53,144 nt of DNA from Oceanibaculum pacificum (lineage in GTDB: Bacteria > Pseudomonadota > Alphaproteobacteria > Oceanibaculales > Oceanibaculaceae): positions 1 through 53,144 of the forward strand of contig NZ_LPXN01000046.1 of NCBI RefSeq assembly GCF_001618175.1, in the 5' to 3' direction. The stretch's first letter is position 1; each line of letters starts with the position of its first letter. Of the stretch, positions 32,941-41,966 are shown in pieces. Made by a program: the position numbers and the translations under genes. Below the pieces are notes generated by a model that worked only from the letters and a program-made list of their open reading frames with translations, searched no databases and was not told where the DNA came from.

Positions 32941-34173
32941 ATGAGGCTGGTCCATATCACACCGCATCTGGGCGGCGGCGTCGGCAAGGCGGTCGCCACG
33001 CTGATCCGGCAGGCGGCTGTCTCGCGCAGCGACGTGCGGCACAGCGTGCTCTGCCTGGAACAGCCGGAGAAACGCCACGCCGTCGACGCGCTGTGCGCCG
33101 TCGGCTGCCCGGTGACCATCGCCCCGTCGCTGGAAGAGGCCCGCCGCGCCATCGCCGAGGCGGATATGGTGCAGCTGGAATTCTGGAACCATCCGGAAAT
33201 ACCAAGGTTGCTCTGCGCCCTGGGGCCGGTTTCCCTGCGGCTGCTGGCCTGGTGTCATGTCTCGGGCCTGCACGCGCCAGCAATCCCGGCCGGGTTGTTG
33301 GAGTCCGACGCGCTGGTCGTCTTCACCTCGCCCTGCTCGCTAGCCAATCCAAGGGTACGCCGCCAGGGCAGGGACCATCCGGTGGTCTCCAGCGGCTGCG
33401 TCGACGAATTGCCGGCCTGGAACGGGCCGAACCCGCCGCGAATCGGCTATGCCGGGACGCTGAACTTCGCCAAGCTGCATCCCGATTTCGTCGGCTATCT
33501 GGCGGAATTACCCGCCGACGCCACGCCGGTGCATCTCTATGGCGATGCGGTGAACCGCGACCATCTGGAAGCGCAATGCGCCGCCGCCGGCCGGCCCTCC
33601 CTGCTGCGGTTTCATGGCTATGCCGACGATATGCCGGCGGCGCTGCAACAATTGGGAATCCTTTGCTACCTGCTGCACCCGCAGCATTACGGCACGGCGG
33701 AGAATGCGCTGATCGAGGCGATGGCGATGGGCGTTGTGCCGGTGGTGCTGGATAATCCGGCGGAGCGCGCCATCGTGATGGATGGGGATACCGGCTTCGT
33801 GGTCGCCGACAAGGCGGGCTTTCGCGCGGCAATGCTGAAGCTGTTGGGCGATCCCGCGCTGCGCGGGCGGATGGCGCGGCGCGGGGCCGCATCGGTGCGG
33901 TCCCGGTTCACCGCCGCACGCATGGAGTCCGGATTAGCAGCGCAGTATAAACATCTGATAAAACAGGATAAGAAGGAATTCCGGTTCGAGCGTGTTTTCG
34001 GCGCGACGCCGGGCGAATGGTTCGCCAGCTTCCAACCGGCCGGTCCGGTGGCGACCGCGCTGGATGCTCCGTCAGAACGCCGCAAGGGCAGTCTGCATCA
34101 CTTCCTGGAGAAGTTTCCCGACGATCCGACGCTGCGGCGCTGGGCGGACGATCCGCATGGGGCGCTGCTATGA
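32941..34173 (+). CDS. GT4-type glycosyltransferase
   Basis: Retaining GT-B glycosyltransferase of 410 residues. The N-terminal acceptor domain starts MRLVHITPHLGGGVGKAV; the C-terminal donor domain has IGYAGTLNFAKLHPDF (about 168-183), FHGYADDM, and the E-x7-E signature YGTAENALIEAMAMGVVPVV (near 251-270). A charged extension of about 70 residues follows the fold. Donor and acceptor are unknown. It has a 28-base gap to the previous gene and overlaps the next by ATGA. Confidence 0.85.
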   Translation: MRLVHITPHLGGGVGKAVATLIRQAAVSRSDVRHSVLCLEQPEKRHAVDALCAVGCPVTIAPSLEEARRAIAEADMVQLEFWNHPEIPRLLCALGPVSLRLLAWCHVSGLHAPAIPAGLLESDALVVFTSPCSLANPRVRRQGRDHPVVSSGCVDELPAWNGPNPPRIGYAGTLNFAKLHPDFVGYLAELPADATPVHLYGDAVNRDHLEAQCAAAGRPSLLRFHGYADDMPAALQQLGILCYLLHPQHYGTAENALIEAMAMGVVPVVLDNPAERAIVMDGDTGFVVADKAGFRAAMLKLLGDPALRGRMARRGAASVRSRFTAARMESGLAAQYKHLIKQDKKEFRFERVFGATPGEWFASFQPAGPVATALDAPSERRKGSLHHFLEKFPDDPTLRRWADDPHGALL

Positions 34174-35336
34174 GTTGCCCGGCCTGCGGCGCCACGCTGG
34201 CATCCGTCGGAAGCGTTCCAGCGAAGGATTTCGACGGATCGATCTTCACCTTCGACGGCCAGTTCCGGCATTGCCCGGCCTGCGGCTTCACGCGGGTGGA
34301 GACCGGGCTGTCGGACCGCGAAATCTCCCGCCATTACGCCGAGGTCAGCCTGTACGTGGCGCTGTCCGGCGTCGGCGTTGGCGGCGACAGCGCGCAGGAT
34401 CGCGCGCGCTATGCGCAATATCTCGCCTTGATGCGGGCGAATCGGGTGTCGGAAGGTCGCCATGCCGATATCGGCTGCTCGCGCGGCGGTTTCGTGCGGT
34501 ACCTGGCGGCGCAGGCCCCGGCCATCGTCAGCACCGGGGTGGATTGCGACGCGCGCAGCCTGGCGGGATTGGCGGCGGACGGCTTCGGCGCGCTGGAGGG
34601 CGATGCCTTCGCCCTTCCCTTCGCCGATGGGGAGAAGGATGTGCTGTCCTACTTCCATGTGCTGGAGCATCTGTACGATGTCGATTCCGCCCTTGCCGAG
34701 GCGGCGCGGGTGCTGAAGCCGGGCGGGGCGCTGATCGTCGAGGTGCCGGACGCCCTTGGCTATTTCCAGCCGGAAACCTATGTCGGGCCGATGTTCTGGC
34801 TGGCGATGAAGGAGCATGTGAACCACTTCACGCCGCGCGCCTTGCGGCATTTCCTGCGGCGCAACGGCTTCGCGACGGTGGATGTCCTGCAGTCGCGCCA
34901 GCCGATGAAGGGCGACAAGCATTACCCCTCGCTGCTGCTCTGCGCGCGCAAGGACGCCGCTGCGGATATTGACGCGGCGGTGGCGGACGGCCCCGATTTT
35001 CCCGCCGCCTTCCGGCGCGATACCGCGATCATGCAGCGTTACGCCCGGGAGATCGCGGCCGACCCGTCCGAACCGCTGTGCTTTTGGGGCATCGGGCTGG
35101 AATTCTTCGCCTTGTACGGCTATGCCGGCCCGCTGCTGGCCGGAAGGCAGGTCCGGCTGCTCGACCGCAACCAGACAAAGCTGGGACTCACGGTCGATGG
35201 GCGGCCGGTCGAGGCGCCTGAAGCCGCCGCTGGGCAGGGCCGTCTGATCTGTTGTTCCTACATGGCCGGCCCGGAAATCCGGGAGCAGGCGATGGCGCTG
35301 GGCTGGCCGGCGGAGTCGATCCTGTGCCTGTCCTGA
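34170..35336 (+). CDS. Class I SAM methyltransferase with zinc and Rossmann-like parts
   Basis: Protein of 388 residues. The N-terminus has two cysteine pairs (CPACG at 3-7; CPACGFT near 35-41). The SAM domain has DIGCSRGGFVRYL (about 100-112), FHVLEHLYDVDSAL and LKPGGALIVEVPD. The C-terminal part (about 300-388) carries CFWGIGLEFFALYGY, a Rossmann-like GxGxxF motif like that of sugar C-methyltransferases, but the conserved middle is different. It may methylate a glycan sugar at O or C. It starts inside the GT4 stop and is followed by GTG 35324 inside it. Confidence 0.8.
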   Translation: MSCPACGATLASVGSVPAKDFDGSIFTFDGQFRHCPACGFTRVETGLSDREISRHYAEVSLYVALSGVGVGGDSAQDRARYAQYLALMRANRVSEGRHADIGCSRGGFVRYLAAQAPAIVSTGVDCDARSLAGLAADGFGALEGDAFALPFADGEKDVLSYFHVLEHLYDVDSALAEAARVLKPGGALIVEVPDALGYFQPETYVGPMFWLAMKEHVNHFTPRALRHFLRRNGFATVDVLQSRQPMKGDKHYPSLLLCARKDAAADIDAAVADGPDFPAAFRRDTAIMQRYAREIAADPSEPLCFWGIGLEFFALYGYAGPLLAGRQVRLLDRNQTKLGLTVDGRPVEAPEAAAGQGRLICCSYMAGPEIREQAMALGWPAESILCLS

Positions 35337-36499
35337 GGGAGCGTCATTTCCCCGCCCCGCCGGATGCGGCGATGGCGGCCGCTTTGCTGCGGGAGATCGC
35401 CGACTATCCCGCCGATCCGCGCCCCCGCGCCATCGACCGGCCGCTGGCGCTGTATGGTGCTGGCGATCTGGGGCGCATGGCGCGCGACCATCTCGATCAT
35501 CTAGGCATCCCCGTAGCGCTGGTGGTCGATCGCGATGCCGACCGGCTGGCCGCATCCCCGGCCTGGCAGGGGATGCGCCTGCTGACGCCGGATCAGGTGC
35601 CGGAATCGGCGAAGCGGGAGATGCTGCTGGCGGTCTGCGTCGCCACCGCGCCCTATGCGCCGCTGGAGGCGGATTTGTCTGCGATGGGCTGGCTGGATAT
35701 CGTGCCCTTCTATGATATCGCGGAGGCTTATCGCGACCGCCATCCCCTGTCCAACGGCTGGATCGCGCCGCCGCTCGATGCCCGCGACAGGACCGGCATC
35801 GCCACCGTTCTCGATGCTTGGGACGACGATCTGTCGCGCGCGCATCATCTGCAATTCCTGGCCTGGCGCCGGTTGCGGCAGGAATGGCGTTTCACCGGCG
35901 CGCCGGTCACGCTCGACGACCGGTATTTCATCCCCGAACTGCGCGGCCTGCTGACCGGCGGCGAGCGCTTCGCCGATATCGGCGCGCATGAGGGCGGCGT
36001 GATCCGCCGGTTTCTCGATGTCGTCGGCGGACAGTGCGCGGCGATCTGGGCGGTGGAGCCCGATCCGCGAAACCGCGCCCGGCTGCGCATGGCCGTTGCC
36101 GGCGATGGCCGGGTGACGATCATCGACAGGGCCGTGGCCGATGGCGAGCGGCGGGCCGCCTTCGCCGCCGGGCTGGGCTATGCCTCGCAGCTTTCCGGGA
36201 TAGGGGGGAAGCCACTGGACGTCACCACCATCGACCGGCTGGGCATCGATCCCAGCGTCATGAAGCTGCATCTGGAAGGCGGCGAGCTGGCGGCCCTGCG
36301 CGGCGCGCTGGAAACCATTATGCGCTGCCGGCCGTTGCTGGCGCTCACCAGCTATCATAACGCGCTGGGGCTGTGGGAGTTGCCGCGCTGGCTGATGCAG
36401 GCGCTGCCGGAGTATCGCTTCCTCCTGCGCCTGCATAGCTGGGTCGGCACCGGAGCGGTGATCTATGCAATCCCGAACGAGCGGGGCCGCGATGGATAA
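35324..36499 (+). CDS. FkbM-family methyltransferase with N-terminal Rossmann-like module
   Basis: Protein of 391 residues from GTG 35324; no other good start fits the frame. Residues about 38-130 form a small Rossmann-like module (LALYGAGDLGRMARDHLDHL). The FkbM methyltransferase domain follows at about 205-380: FADIGAHEGGVIRRFL, WAVEPDPRNRARL, TTIDRL and VMKLHLEGGELAAL, which replaces the more common KIDVEGHE. FkbM enzymes O-methylate sugars or other hydroxyls. It overlaps both neighbours and has a paralogue directly downstream. Confidence 0.82.
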   Translation: MPVLRERHFPAPPDAAMAAALLREIADYPADPRPRAIDRPLALYGAGDLGRMARDHLDHLGIPVALVVDRDADRLAASPAWQGMRLLTPDQVPESAKREMLLAVCVATAPYAPLEADLSAMGWLDIVPFYDIAEAYRDRHPLSNGWIAPPLDARDRTGIATVLDAWDDDLSRAHHLQFLAWRRLRQEWRFTGAPVTLDDRYFIPELRGLLTGGERFADIGAHEGGVIRRFLDVVGGQCAAIWAVEPDPRNRARLRMAVAGDGRVTIIDRAVADGERRAAFAAGLGYASQLSGIGGKPLDVTTIDRLGIDPSVMKLHLEGGELAALRGALETIMRCRPLLALTSYHNALGLWELPRWLMQALPEYRFLLRLHSWVGTGAVIYAIPNERGRDG

Positions 36500-37685
36500 T
36501 CGGGAAGCGGCCTTGTTCCGCCCGCTGGCGTCCCTGCGTGACATGCGGGGGCTGTGGCCGCTGGTCGATACGGCCATCGCGGCGCGTGCGGCGGAATTTG
36601 CCGGTCGAAGTGCGGCAGAGGCGTTGGCCGCTGCGTCCGGCGTGGTGCTGTATGGCGCCGGCGATTTCGCGCGCGCCGTGCTGGATGCCTGGCGCGATCA
36701 GGCAGTCCCCGTGCGCTATCTGGTCGATGGCAATGCCGGGAAATGGGGTAGCGACTGGCAGGGCCACCCGGTGGTCTCCCCCGACAAGCTGGCGGCCGAT
36801 GGATCGCGTCCCTTGGTCGTGGTCGCGGCGATGGATACCCGGGGGATCGGGCCAAGGCTGGAGGCGCTCGGCGTGCCCTGCCTGTTCGCCGAGCGGGACG
36901 GTTCCGTCGGTTTCCTGCCGGGCAGCCTGCTGGCGCGGCGTCGGCAGGCCTGCGACGCCGTGTTCGATAGCCTGGCGGACGACCGGTCGCGCTTCGCATT
37001 TCTCTCGGTGGTGCTGGCGCGGCTGTTCCAGGATTTCCATTTCCCGATGAGGGGCAATCTGTTCACCGACCGCTGCGCCACCTATCCGCAATATTTCCCG
37101 GACGATATCCTGCGCCTGGGGGAGGGCGAATGCTTCATCGATTGCGGCGCGTTCGACGGCGATTCGCTGACCGGCTTCGCCGCCGAGGCCGGGCGTCTGG
37201 GGCTTAGCACCTGGTCGGCGCTGGGCATCGAGGCGGACCCCGCCAACGCGGCGCGTGCGCGGGCCAATCTGGCCGCGCTGGGGCTGGGCGACATCGCCAT
37301 CCATGAGGCGATCCTGGGAACCGGTCGGGAAGGGGTGGGCAGCTTGCATCTGCATAATTGCCAGGGCGGGCGGATCGAGGGGAGCGAGCACAGCACTGCG
37401 CTCGACGACATCCTGGCCGACCGGCGGCCGACCTTCATCAAGATGGATATCGAGGGGGCGGAACTGCCGGCCCTGGCCGGGGCGCGCGCGACGATAGCCC
37501 GGCATCGCCCGAAGCTGGCAATCTGCACCTATCACACCACCGCCGACCTGATCGAGATACCGCTTTTCCTGGCGGATAATTTTCCCTTCTATGATCTGTA
37601 TCTGCGCCATCATCGGGGCGGCTCCCTGTGGGAGACCGTCTGCTACGCCTTGCCCCGCCGAACCGGAGAGTCCCATGACGCCTGA
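36492..37685 (+). CDS. FkbM-family methyltransferase with N-terminal Rossmann-like module
   Basis: Protein of 397 residues with the same plan as its upstream neighbour. The small Rossmann-like module (GVVLYGAGDFARAVLDAWRD near 51-70) precedes the FkbM domain (FIDCGAFDGDSLTGF near 215-229; LGIEADPANAARA; TFIKMDIEGAELPALAGAR near 315-333; LAICTYHTTADL). The IEGAE motif is typical. The two genes overlap by 8 bases. They look like an old tandem duplication with different sugar targets, which cannot be named. Confidence 0.85.
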   Translation: MDNREAALFRPLASLRDMRGLWPLVDTAIAARAAEFAGRSAAEALAAASGVVLYGAGDFARAVLDAWRDQAVPVRYLVDGNAGKWGSDWQGHPVVSPDKLAADGSRPLVVVAAMDTRGIGPRLEALGVPCLFAERDGSVGFLPGSLLARRRQACDAVFDSLADDRSRFAFLSVVLARLFQDFHFPMRGNLFTDRCATYPQYFPDDILRLGEGECFIDCGAFDGDSLTGFAAEAGRLGLSTWSALGIEADPANAARARANLAALGLGDIAIHEAILGTGREGVGSLHLHNCQGGRIEGSEHSTALDDILADRRPTFIKMDIEGAELPALAGARATIARHRPKLAICTYHTTADLIEIPLFLADNFPFYDLYLRHHRGGSLWETVCYALPRRTGESHDA

Positions 37686-38487
37686 AGAAGAATTCGCCCA
37701 GCGGGTGCAGGGCAATATCCGCCGGCTGGGCGCGGATACGGATTTCCGGGGGCTGACCAATGTGTGGGTTCGGGAATCGATCCGCCATTCCTATGCGCAG
37801 AATTTCACCTGGCTGGGTCGTCCGGTGATCCAGGTGCCGCAGGATGTCTACGCGATCCAGGAGCTGATCTGGCGCATCCGGCCCGATCTGGTGATCGAGA
37901 CAGGCATCGCCCGTGGCGGCTCGCTGGTCCTCAGCGCTTCAATGCTGGCGTTGCTGGATTACACCGAGGCCGTCGAGGCTGGCGCGCCGCTGGTTCCGGC
38001 GGACTCGAAGCGGCGGGTGCTGGGCATCGACATCGACATCCGGCCGCATAACCGTGCGGCCATCGAGCGCCACCCGATGGCGCATCTGATCGAGATGATG
38101 CAAGGCTCCTCCATCGATCCCGATATCGTCGCGGCGGTGCGCAAGCGCGCGGCCAGCTTCAAGCGCGTCATGCTGTTCCTGGACAGCAATCACACGCATG
38201 ACCATGTGCTGGCCGAGCTGGAGGCCTATGCGCCGCTGGTTTCGCCCGGCAGCTATTGCGTGGTCTGGGATTCCGGCGTGGAGGATCTGCCGGAAGGCTT
38301 CGTGACCGACCGGCCCTGGGGCAAGGGCGATAATCCGAAGACTGCGCTGTTCGCTTATCTTGAAGAACTGCGCGGCGCGGGACGGCAGGCGGCCGATGGC
38401 GCGCCGCTCAGCCTGGAGATCGACAAGGATATCGAGCACAAGATCATGATCACCGCCTCGACCGACGGGTTTTTGAAAAGGGTCTAG
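37675..38487 (+). CDS. CmcI-like (cephalosporin hydroxylase/rhamnosyl O-methyltransferase) family protein
   Basis: Protein of 270 residues. The fold markers are FTWLGRPVIQVPQDVYAIQE (about 42-61), DLVIETGIARGGSLVLSASM, GIDIDIRPHNRAAI, FLDSNHTHDHVLAELEAYAP (about 176-195) and GSYCVVWDSGVED. Despite the name, members are class I SAM methyltransferases, and relatives methylate rhamnose. It probably O-methylates a glycan residue. GGAGAG precedes the ATG at 37675, which overlaps the FkbM gene. Target unknown. Confidence 0.85.
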   Translation: MTPEEEFAQRVQGNIRRLGADTDFRGLTNVWVRESIRHSYAQNFTWLGRPVIQVPQDVYAIQELIWRIRPDLVIETGIARGGSLVLSASMLALLDYTEAVEAGAPLVPADSKRRVLGIDIDIRPHNRAAIERHPMAHLIEMMQGSSIDPDIVAAVRKRAASFKRVMLFLDSNHTHDHVLAELEAYAPLVSPGSYCVVWDSGVEDLPEGFVTDRPWGKGDNPKTALFAYLEELRGAGRQAADGAPLSLEIDKDIEHKIMITASTDGFLKRV

Positions 38488-38488
38488 G

Positions 38489-39496
38489 ATGCGTGCTGCC
38501 GCGCAGGATCTGACGCTGATTCTTCCCACCTATAACCGGGCGCATTTCCTGGCCCGGTTCTTCGATTATGCGCGGGCCAGCGGCTTCGACATGCCGATTC
38601 TGGTCGCCGACGGCAGCGAGGCGCCGGGGGCGGAGGCCAATGCGGCTATCATCGCCCGCCATGCCGAGGGGCTGACGGTGCGGCACCAGCGCTACGATTC
38701 GTCGGTGACGCCGGGCCTCAGGGTCGGCATGGCGCTGATGACGCTGGAGACGACCTATTGCCTGATGTGCGCCGACGATGATTTCGTCTTTCCCTCCAAG
38801 GTGCGCGAGGCGGTGGCGTGCCTGGAGGCCGATCCCGATGCCGTGGCCTGCGGCGGGCCGATGATCGTCTTTACCGCCAATCCGGCCAAGGGGCCGGCGC
38901 TGCGGGTGCATGTCTCGCATGATGTGCAGGGGCCGACCGCCTTGCAGCGGATCGATGCACATATGACGCAATACCGGCCGACCTTCTATTCGGTCTATCG
39001 CACGGCGGCCATCCGCACCGCCTATGGCGAGGGCGTGCAGGCGTTCAATTTCTGGCCGCGCCTGGCGGAACTGGTGCTGTCGTCAAGCCTGCTGGCGCAG
39101 GGCGGCTATCGGGCGCTGGACGGTTTCTACGGGATGCGCGAGATGCATCCGACACAAGAATCGAAAACCGGGGCGCAGTGGCTCGACATGATTATCGACC
39201 CCGCCTTTTCCACCCATCTCGATGTCGCGGCCGGGCTGGTCGCTGATCTGGCGGCCCCGCGCGACGGCGTGTCCCGGCAGGTGGCGCTGGATGCCGTCAA
39301 GCTGTCTTTCTTCCGCTTCATCCATGCCAATTACGGCAAGGTGCTGCGCGGCAACCCGTCGGCGCGCGTGCTGGAACGCCACGGCCGGCAGCGCGACGCG
39401 CTCCAGCCTATTCTGGCCGCCCCGCCCGAGGAGATTGCGGCGGCGCTGATCTCCGTCGGGGCGCGGCAGCCAATGGCCGTCGATGCCGGACAATAG
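38489..39496 (+). CDS. TIGR00180-type glycosyltransferase
   Basis: GT2-like (GT-A) protein of 335 residues: LTLILPTYNRAHFLARFFDY at the N-terminus, ILVADGSE, and CADDDFVFP near 92-100, the metal/nucleotide site. The long C-terminal part (about 150-335) resembles the TIGR00180 group of surface-polysaccharide transferases (YRPTFYSVYRT; LDGFYGMREMHP). Donor and acceptor unknown. The ATG at 38489 is one base after the previous stop and its own end overlaps the GT29-like gene. Confidence 0.8.
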   Translation: MRAAAQDLTLILPTYNRAHFLARFFDYARASGFDMPILVADGSEAPGAEANAAIIARHAEGLTVRHQRYDSSVTPGLRVGMALMTLETTYCLMCADDDFVFPSKVREAVACLEADPDAVACGGPMIVFTANPAKGPALRVHVSHDVQGPTALQRIDAHMTQYRPTFYSVYRTAAIRTAYGEGVQAFNFWPRLAELVLSSSLLAQGGYRALDGFYGMREMHPTQESKTGAQWLDMIIDPAFSTHLDVAAGLVADLAAPRDGVSRQVALDAVKLSFFRFIHANYGKVLRGNPSARVLERHGRQRDALQPILAAPPEEIAAALISVGARQPMAVDAGQ

Positions 39497-41075
39497 GCCG
39501 ACGCTGTACTGGCGGGGGCGGCGGCGGCAGCGCGCCAGGGACTGGCGTGGTGCCGCCGAGGCCTATCTGGCGGCCTTGCCGTCCGAGACCGACGAGGCGG
39601 CGGCGGATTCGGCTTTCCGCCTCGGCTATGCGCGGGAAAAACTGAACGATCTGGCCGGCGCCAGGGATGCCTATGCTCAGGCGGTGGAAATCGCCCCCGG
39701 CACGCCGATTCGGCATTATCGCCTCGGCTTCGTCGCCGACGCCTTGCAGGAGTGGGAACTGGCGGCCCGCGCCTATCGCGCCGCCATCGATGCCGGCGGG
39801 ACGGTGCCGAACTGGTTCTACCGCCTGGGCCGGGCGCTGGAGCGTCTGCGGCACTGGGAGGCGGCGGGGGCGGCCTATGCGGCGGCGATCCGGCGCAGCG
39901 GCAATCGCCCGGCCTGGCAGACCCGCCTGATGCGCATCAGCGTAATGACCGGCGACTGGCGGGATGTGGCGGCGCTTTACCCAGGACGATCGGGCGTACT
40001 GCTCGACGCGCCGGCGGATGCCTTGACGGAAGAGGCGCTGCGCGATGCACTGGCCGACGGCGCGACGGACCGGGAACGCCCAGCCGGCTGGTGGCAGGCC
40101 GCCTACATGCGGCTGTTCAATCTGGGCCAGTTGCGGGCGGCCTATGCGGCGAAGCGGATCGCTGTGCGGCGCAGCCGGGAGGATGCGGCGCAGGGCGGCA
40201 CTGCCCGCCAGCGGCTCGATCTGGCGGCGGCCTGCATCGACCAGGGCGATTATGCGGTGGCCTATAGCCTGCTGGCCGGCCAGCCATCCGAGGAAGCGGC
40301 GGAGATGGCAGCCGGGGCGGCGCTGCTCGATGGCCGGCCGGAGGAGGCCGCCTGCCTCTGGCGCTCCGTGCCTGCCGACCGGGCGTTTCGCACGCTGATC
40401 GAGGGTCGCCGGGTGGCGATTGTCGGCGCGGCTAATACCGGTCTGGAAATGGGGGCGGAGATTGATGCCGCCGATGTGGTGATCCGCACCAATTACCTGA
40501 ATCCCGACGCCATCGAGGCCCGCGCCGCTTATACCGGCCGCCGCACCGACATCGCCTATTATAATTTCGCTTTCGAGGAGAAGAACCGGGACCGGATTCT
40601 GAGTCTGTTGCGGGTCCGGCCGTTGGACTGCGTCGTGCTGCATCCGACCGGCTACAAGGCGGCGGCCGCGCGCTATCGCGGCGTGCTGCCGGTGCGCAAG
40701 CATTACGGGTTTCGCGGATTCTACGGGCTGACGGCCTATGCGATACCGCGCATCCTCTACGATGTGCTGCGATTCCGCCCGGCCGCGGTGCGGGTCTATA
40801 ACAGCGACTTCTTCCTGGGGAAGGACATCCATTACAGCGGCTATCTGAAGCCCGAGGATTTCCCCGATCACGACCCCGATTTCGTCTTCATGATGGGGTA
40901 TCACGATATCCTGCGGAATTTCCTGTTCACGCAGATCCTGCACCGGCGCGGTTATTGCGGTGGCGACAGCGTATTCGAGGCGGTGATGGCGCTGTCGCCT
41001 GACGATTTCCTGGACCGCATGTCGCTGCGGGTGCGGGCCCTGCTGGCGGCGTCAGAGCGGGCGGCGCGCCCGTAG
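39483..41075 (+). CDS. TPR protein with sialyltransferase (GT29)-like domain
   Basis: Protein of 530 residues. Residues about 17-160 and 220-300 carry TPR-like repeats (AFRLGYAREKLNDLAGARDA; YRLGFVADALQEWELAARAY). From about 305, GRRVAIVGAANTGLEMGAEI, then DAADVVIRTNYL, closely follows the L-motif of GT29 sialyltransferases (VVGxxx...G..ID..D.V.R.N). GLTAYAIPRILYDVL near 418-432 sits where the S-motif is expected, and MMGYHD with RRGYCGG lie further on. With CMP-nonulosonate enzymes in the same locus, it is a candidate transferase of legionaminate or pseudaminate. The L-motif is clear; the activity is inference. Confidence 0.7.
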   Translation: MPDNRPTLYWRGRRRQRARDWRGAAEAYLAALPSETDEAAADSAFRLGYAREKLNDLAGARDAYAQAVEIAPGTPIRHYRLGFVADALQEWELAARAYRAAIDAGGTVPNWFYRLGRALERLRHWEAAGAAYAAAIRRSGNRPAWQTRLMRISVMTGDWRDVAALYPGRSGVLLDAPADALTEEALRDALADGATDRERPAGWWQAAYMRLFNLGQLRAAYAAKRIAVRRSREDAAQGGTARQRLDLAAACIDQGDYAVAYSLLAGQPSEEAAEMAAGAALLDGRPEEAACLWRSVPADRAFRTLIEGRRVAIVGAANTGLEMGAEIDAADVVIRTNYLNPDAIEARAAYTGRRTDIAYYNFAFEEKNRDRILSLLRVRPLDCVVLHPTGYKAAAARYRGVLPVRKHYGFRGFYGLTAYAIPRILYDVLRFRPAAVRVYNSDFFLGKDIHYSGYLKPEDFPDHDPDFVFMMGYHDILRNFLFTQILHRRGYCGGDSVFEAVMALSPDDFLDRMSLRVRALLAASERAARP

Positions 41076-41945
41076 ATACAGCGTATCCGCCTGGCCGGTC
41101 GCCTCCAAATAGGCGCGCCACTGGCTGTCGGCGGTGCGGTCGATGCCCGGCAGCGTGCGGTGGCCGGTCGGCTTGCGGTCGCGCAGCCAGGACAGCGCAT
41201 TGGCCATGCCGAAGCCATGCACGAAACGTTCTTCATTCACGGTGAAACCGGCCTTTTCGGCGCAGAGGCGCAGGCTGTCGGCGGCGAAATACCAGCGATG
41301 GACCTGGCGATAATAAAAGGCGGGAAATTCGTCCGGCAGCAGCGTCATCAGGATATCGGCGCGGTTTGGCGTGGCGATGACGATCTCGCCGCCAGGCTTC
41401 AGCAGCGCATGGATGTCGCGCAGGAAGCCGACAGGGTCGGATACATGCTCGATGACCTGGAAAGTGACGGCGATATCCACGCTGGCCGGCCGCGCCGCCG
41501 CCGCGTCCGAGGCATAGGCGAAATGCGCATAGCCGCGCTGGCCCAGCGAGTCGCGATAGAGCGGCGTGGGTTCGATGGCGATGATCTCCGCCGCCAGCCC
41601 GCTGACATGATCGAGGAAGCTGCCGGCGCCGCAGCCGATATCGGCCAGAATCTTGCCGCGCAGCGACAGCGGCCAGAGCGCGGTCAGATTCTGCAACTGG
41701 GTGGGATCGGCATGGGCGAAGAAGGCCTCGGTGCTGAGGCCCTGGCCGAGGGCTGCCCTGTAGGCCTCGCTTTCATAGGCGGCGGAATCTATCGAGCAGG
41801 CCTCGTCCAGCCGCTCGACGCCGCAGCCGCCGCAGCGCCCGACCCGGCCAGCCTCGTAAGTCTGCCCGAAGCCGCCGGCGCGGATGCGGCCTTCATAGAC
41901 CACGCTCCAGCCGGTATCGCCGCAAATCTCACACGCATCGAACAT
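41052..41945 (-). CDS. Class I SAM-dependent methyltransferase
   Basis: Protein of 297 residues. An N-terminal cysteine-rich segment (CEICGDTG at 5-12; CGGCGVERLD near 38-47) suggests zinc binding. The SAM domain has LADIGCGAGSFLDHV (about 100-114), IEPTPLYRDSL, TFQVIEHVSDPVGFLRDI near 158-175 and LKPGGEIVIATP. It is last in the minus operon starting with rfbG, and its end overlaps the convergent GT29-like gene by 24 bases. Target unknown; a glycan residue is likely. Confidence 0.82.
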   Translation of the reverse strand: MFDACEICGDTGWSVVYEGRIRAGGFGQTYEAGRVGRCGGCGVERLDEACSIDSAAYESEAYRAALGQGLSTEAFFAHADPTQLQNLTALWPLSLRGKILADIGCGAGSFLDHVSGLAAEIIAIEPTPLYRDSLGQRGYAHFAYASDAAAARPASVDIAVTFQVIEHVSDPVGFLRDIHALLKPGGEIVIATPNRADILMTLLPDEFPAFYYRQVHRWYFAADSLRLCAEKAGFTVNEERFVHGFGMANALSWLRDRKPTGHRTLPGIDRTADSQWRAYLEATGQADTLYLRARRPL

Positions 41946-41966
41946 CGGGATATCCTCGCAGGCTTC

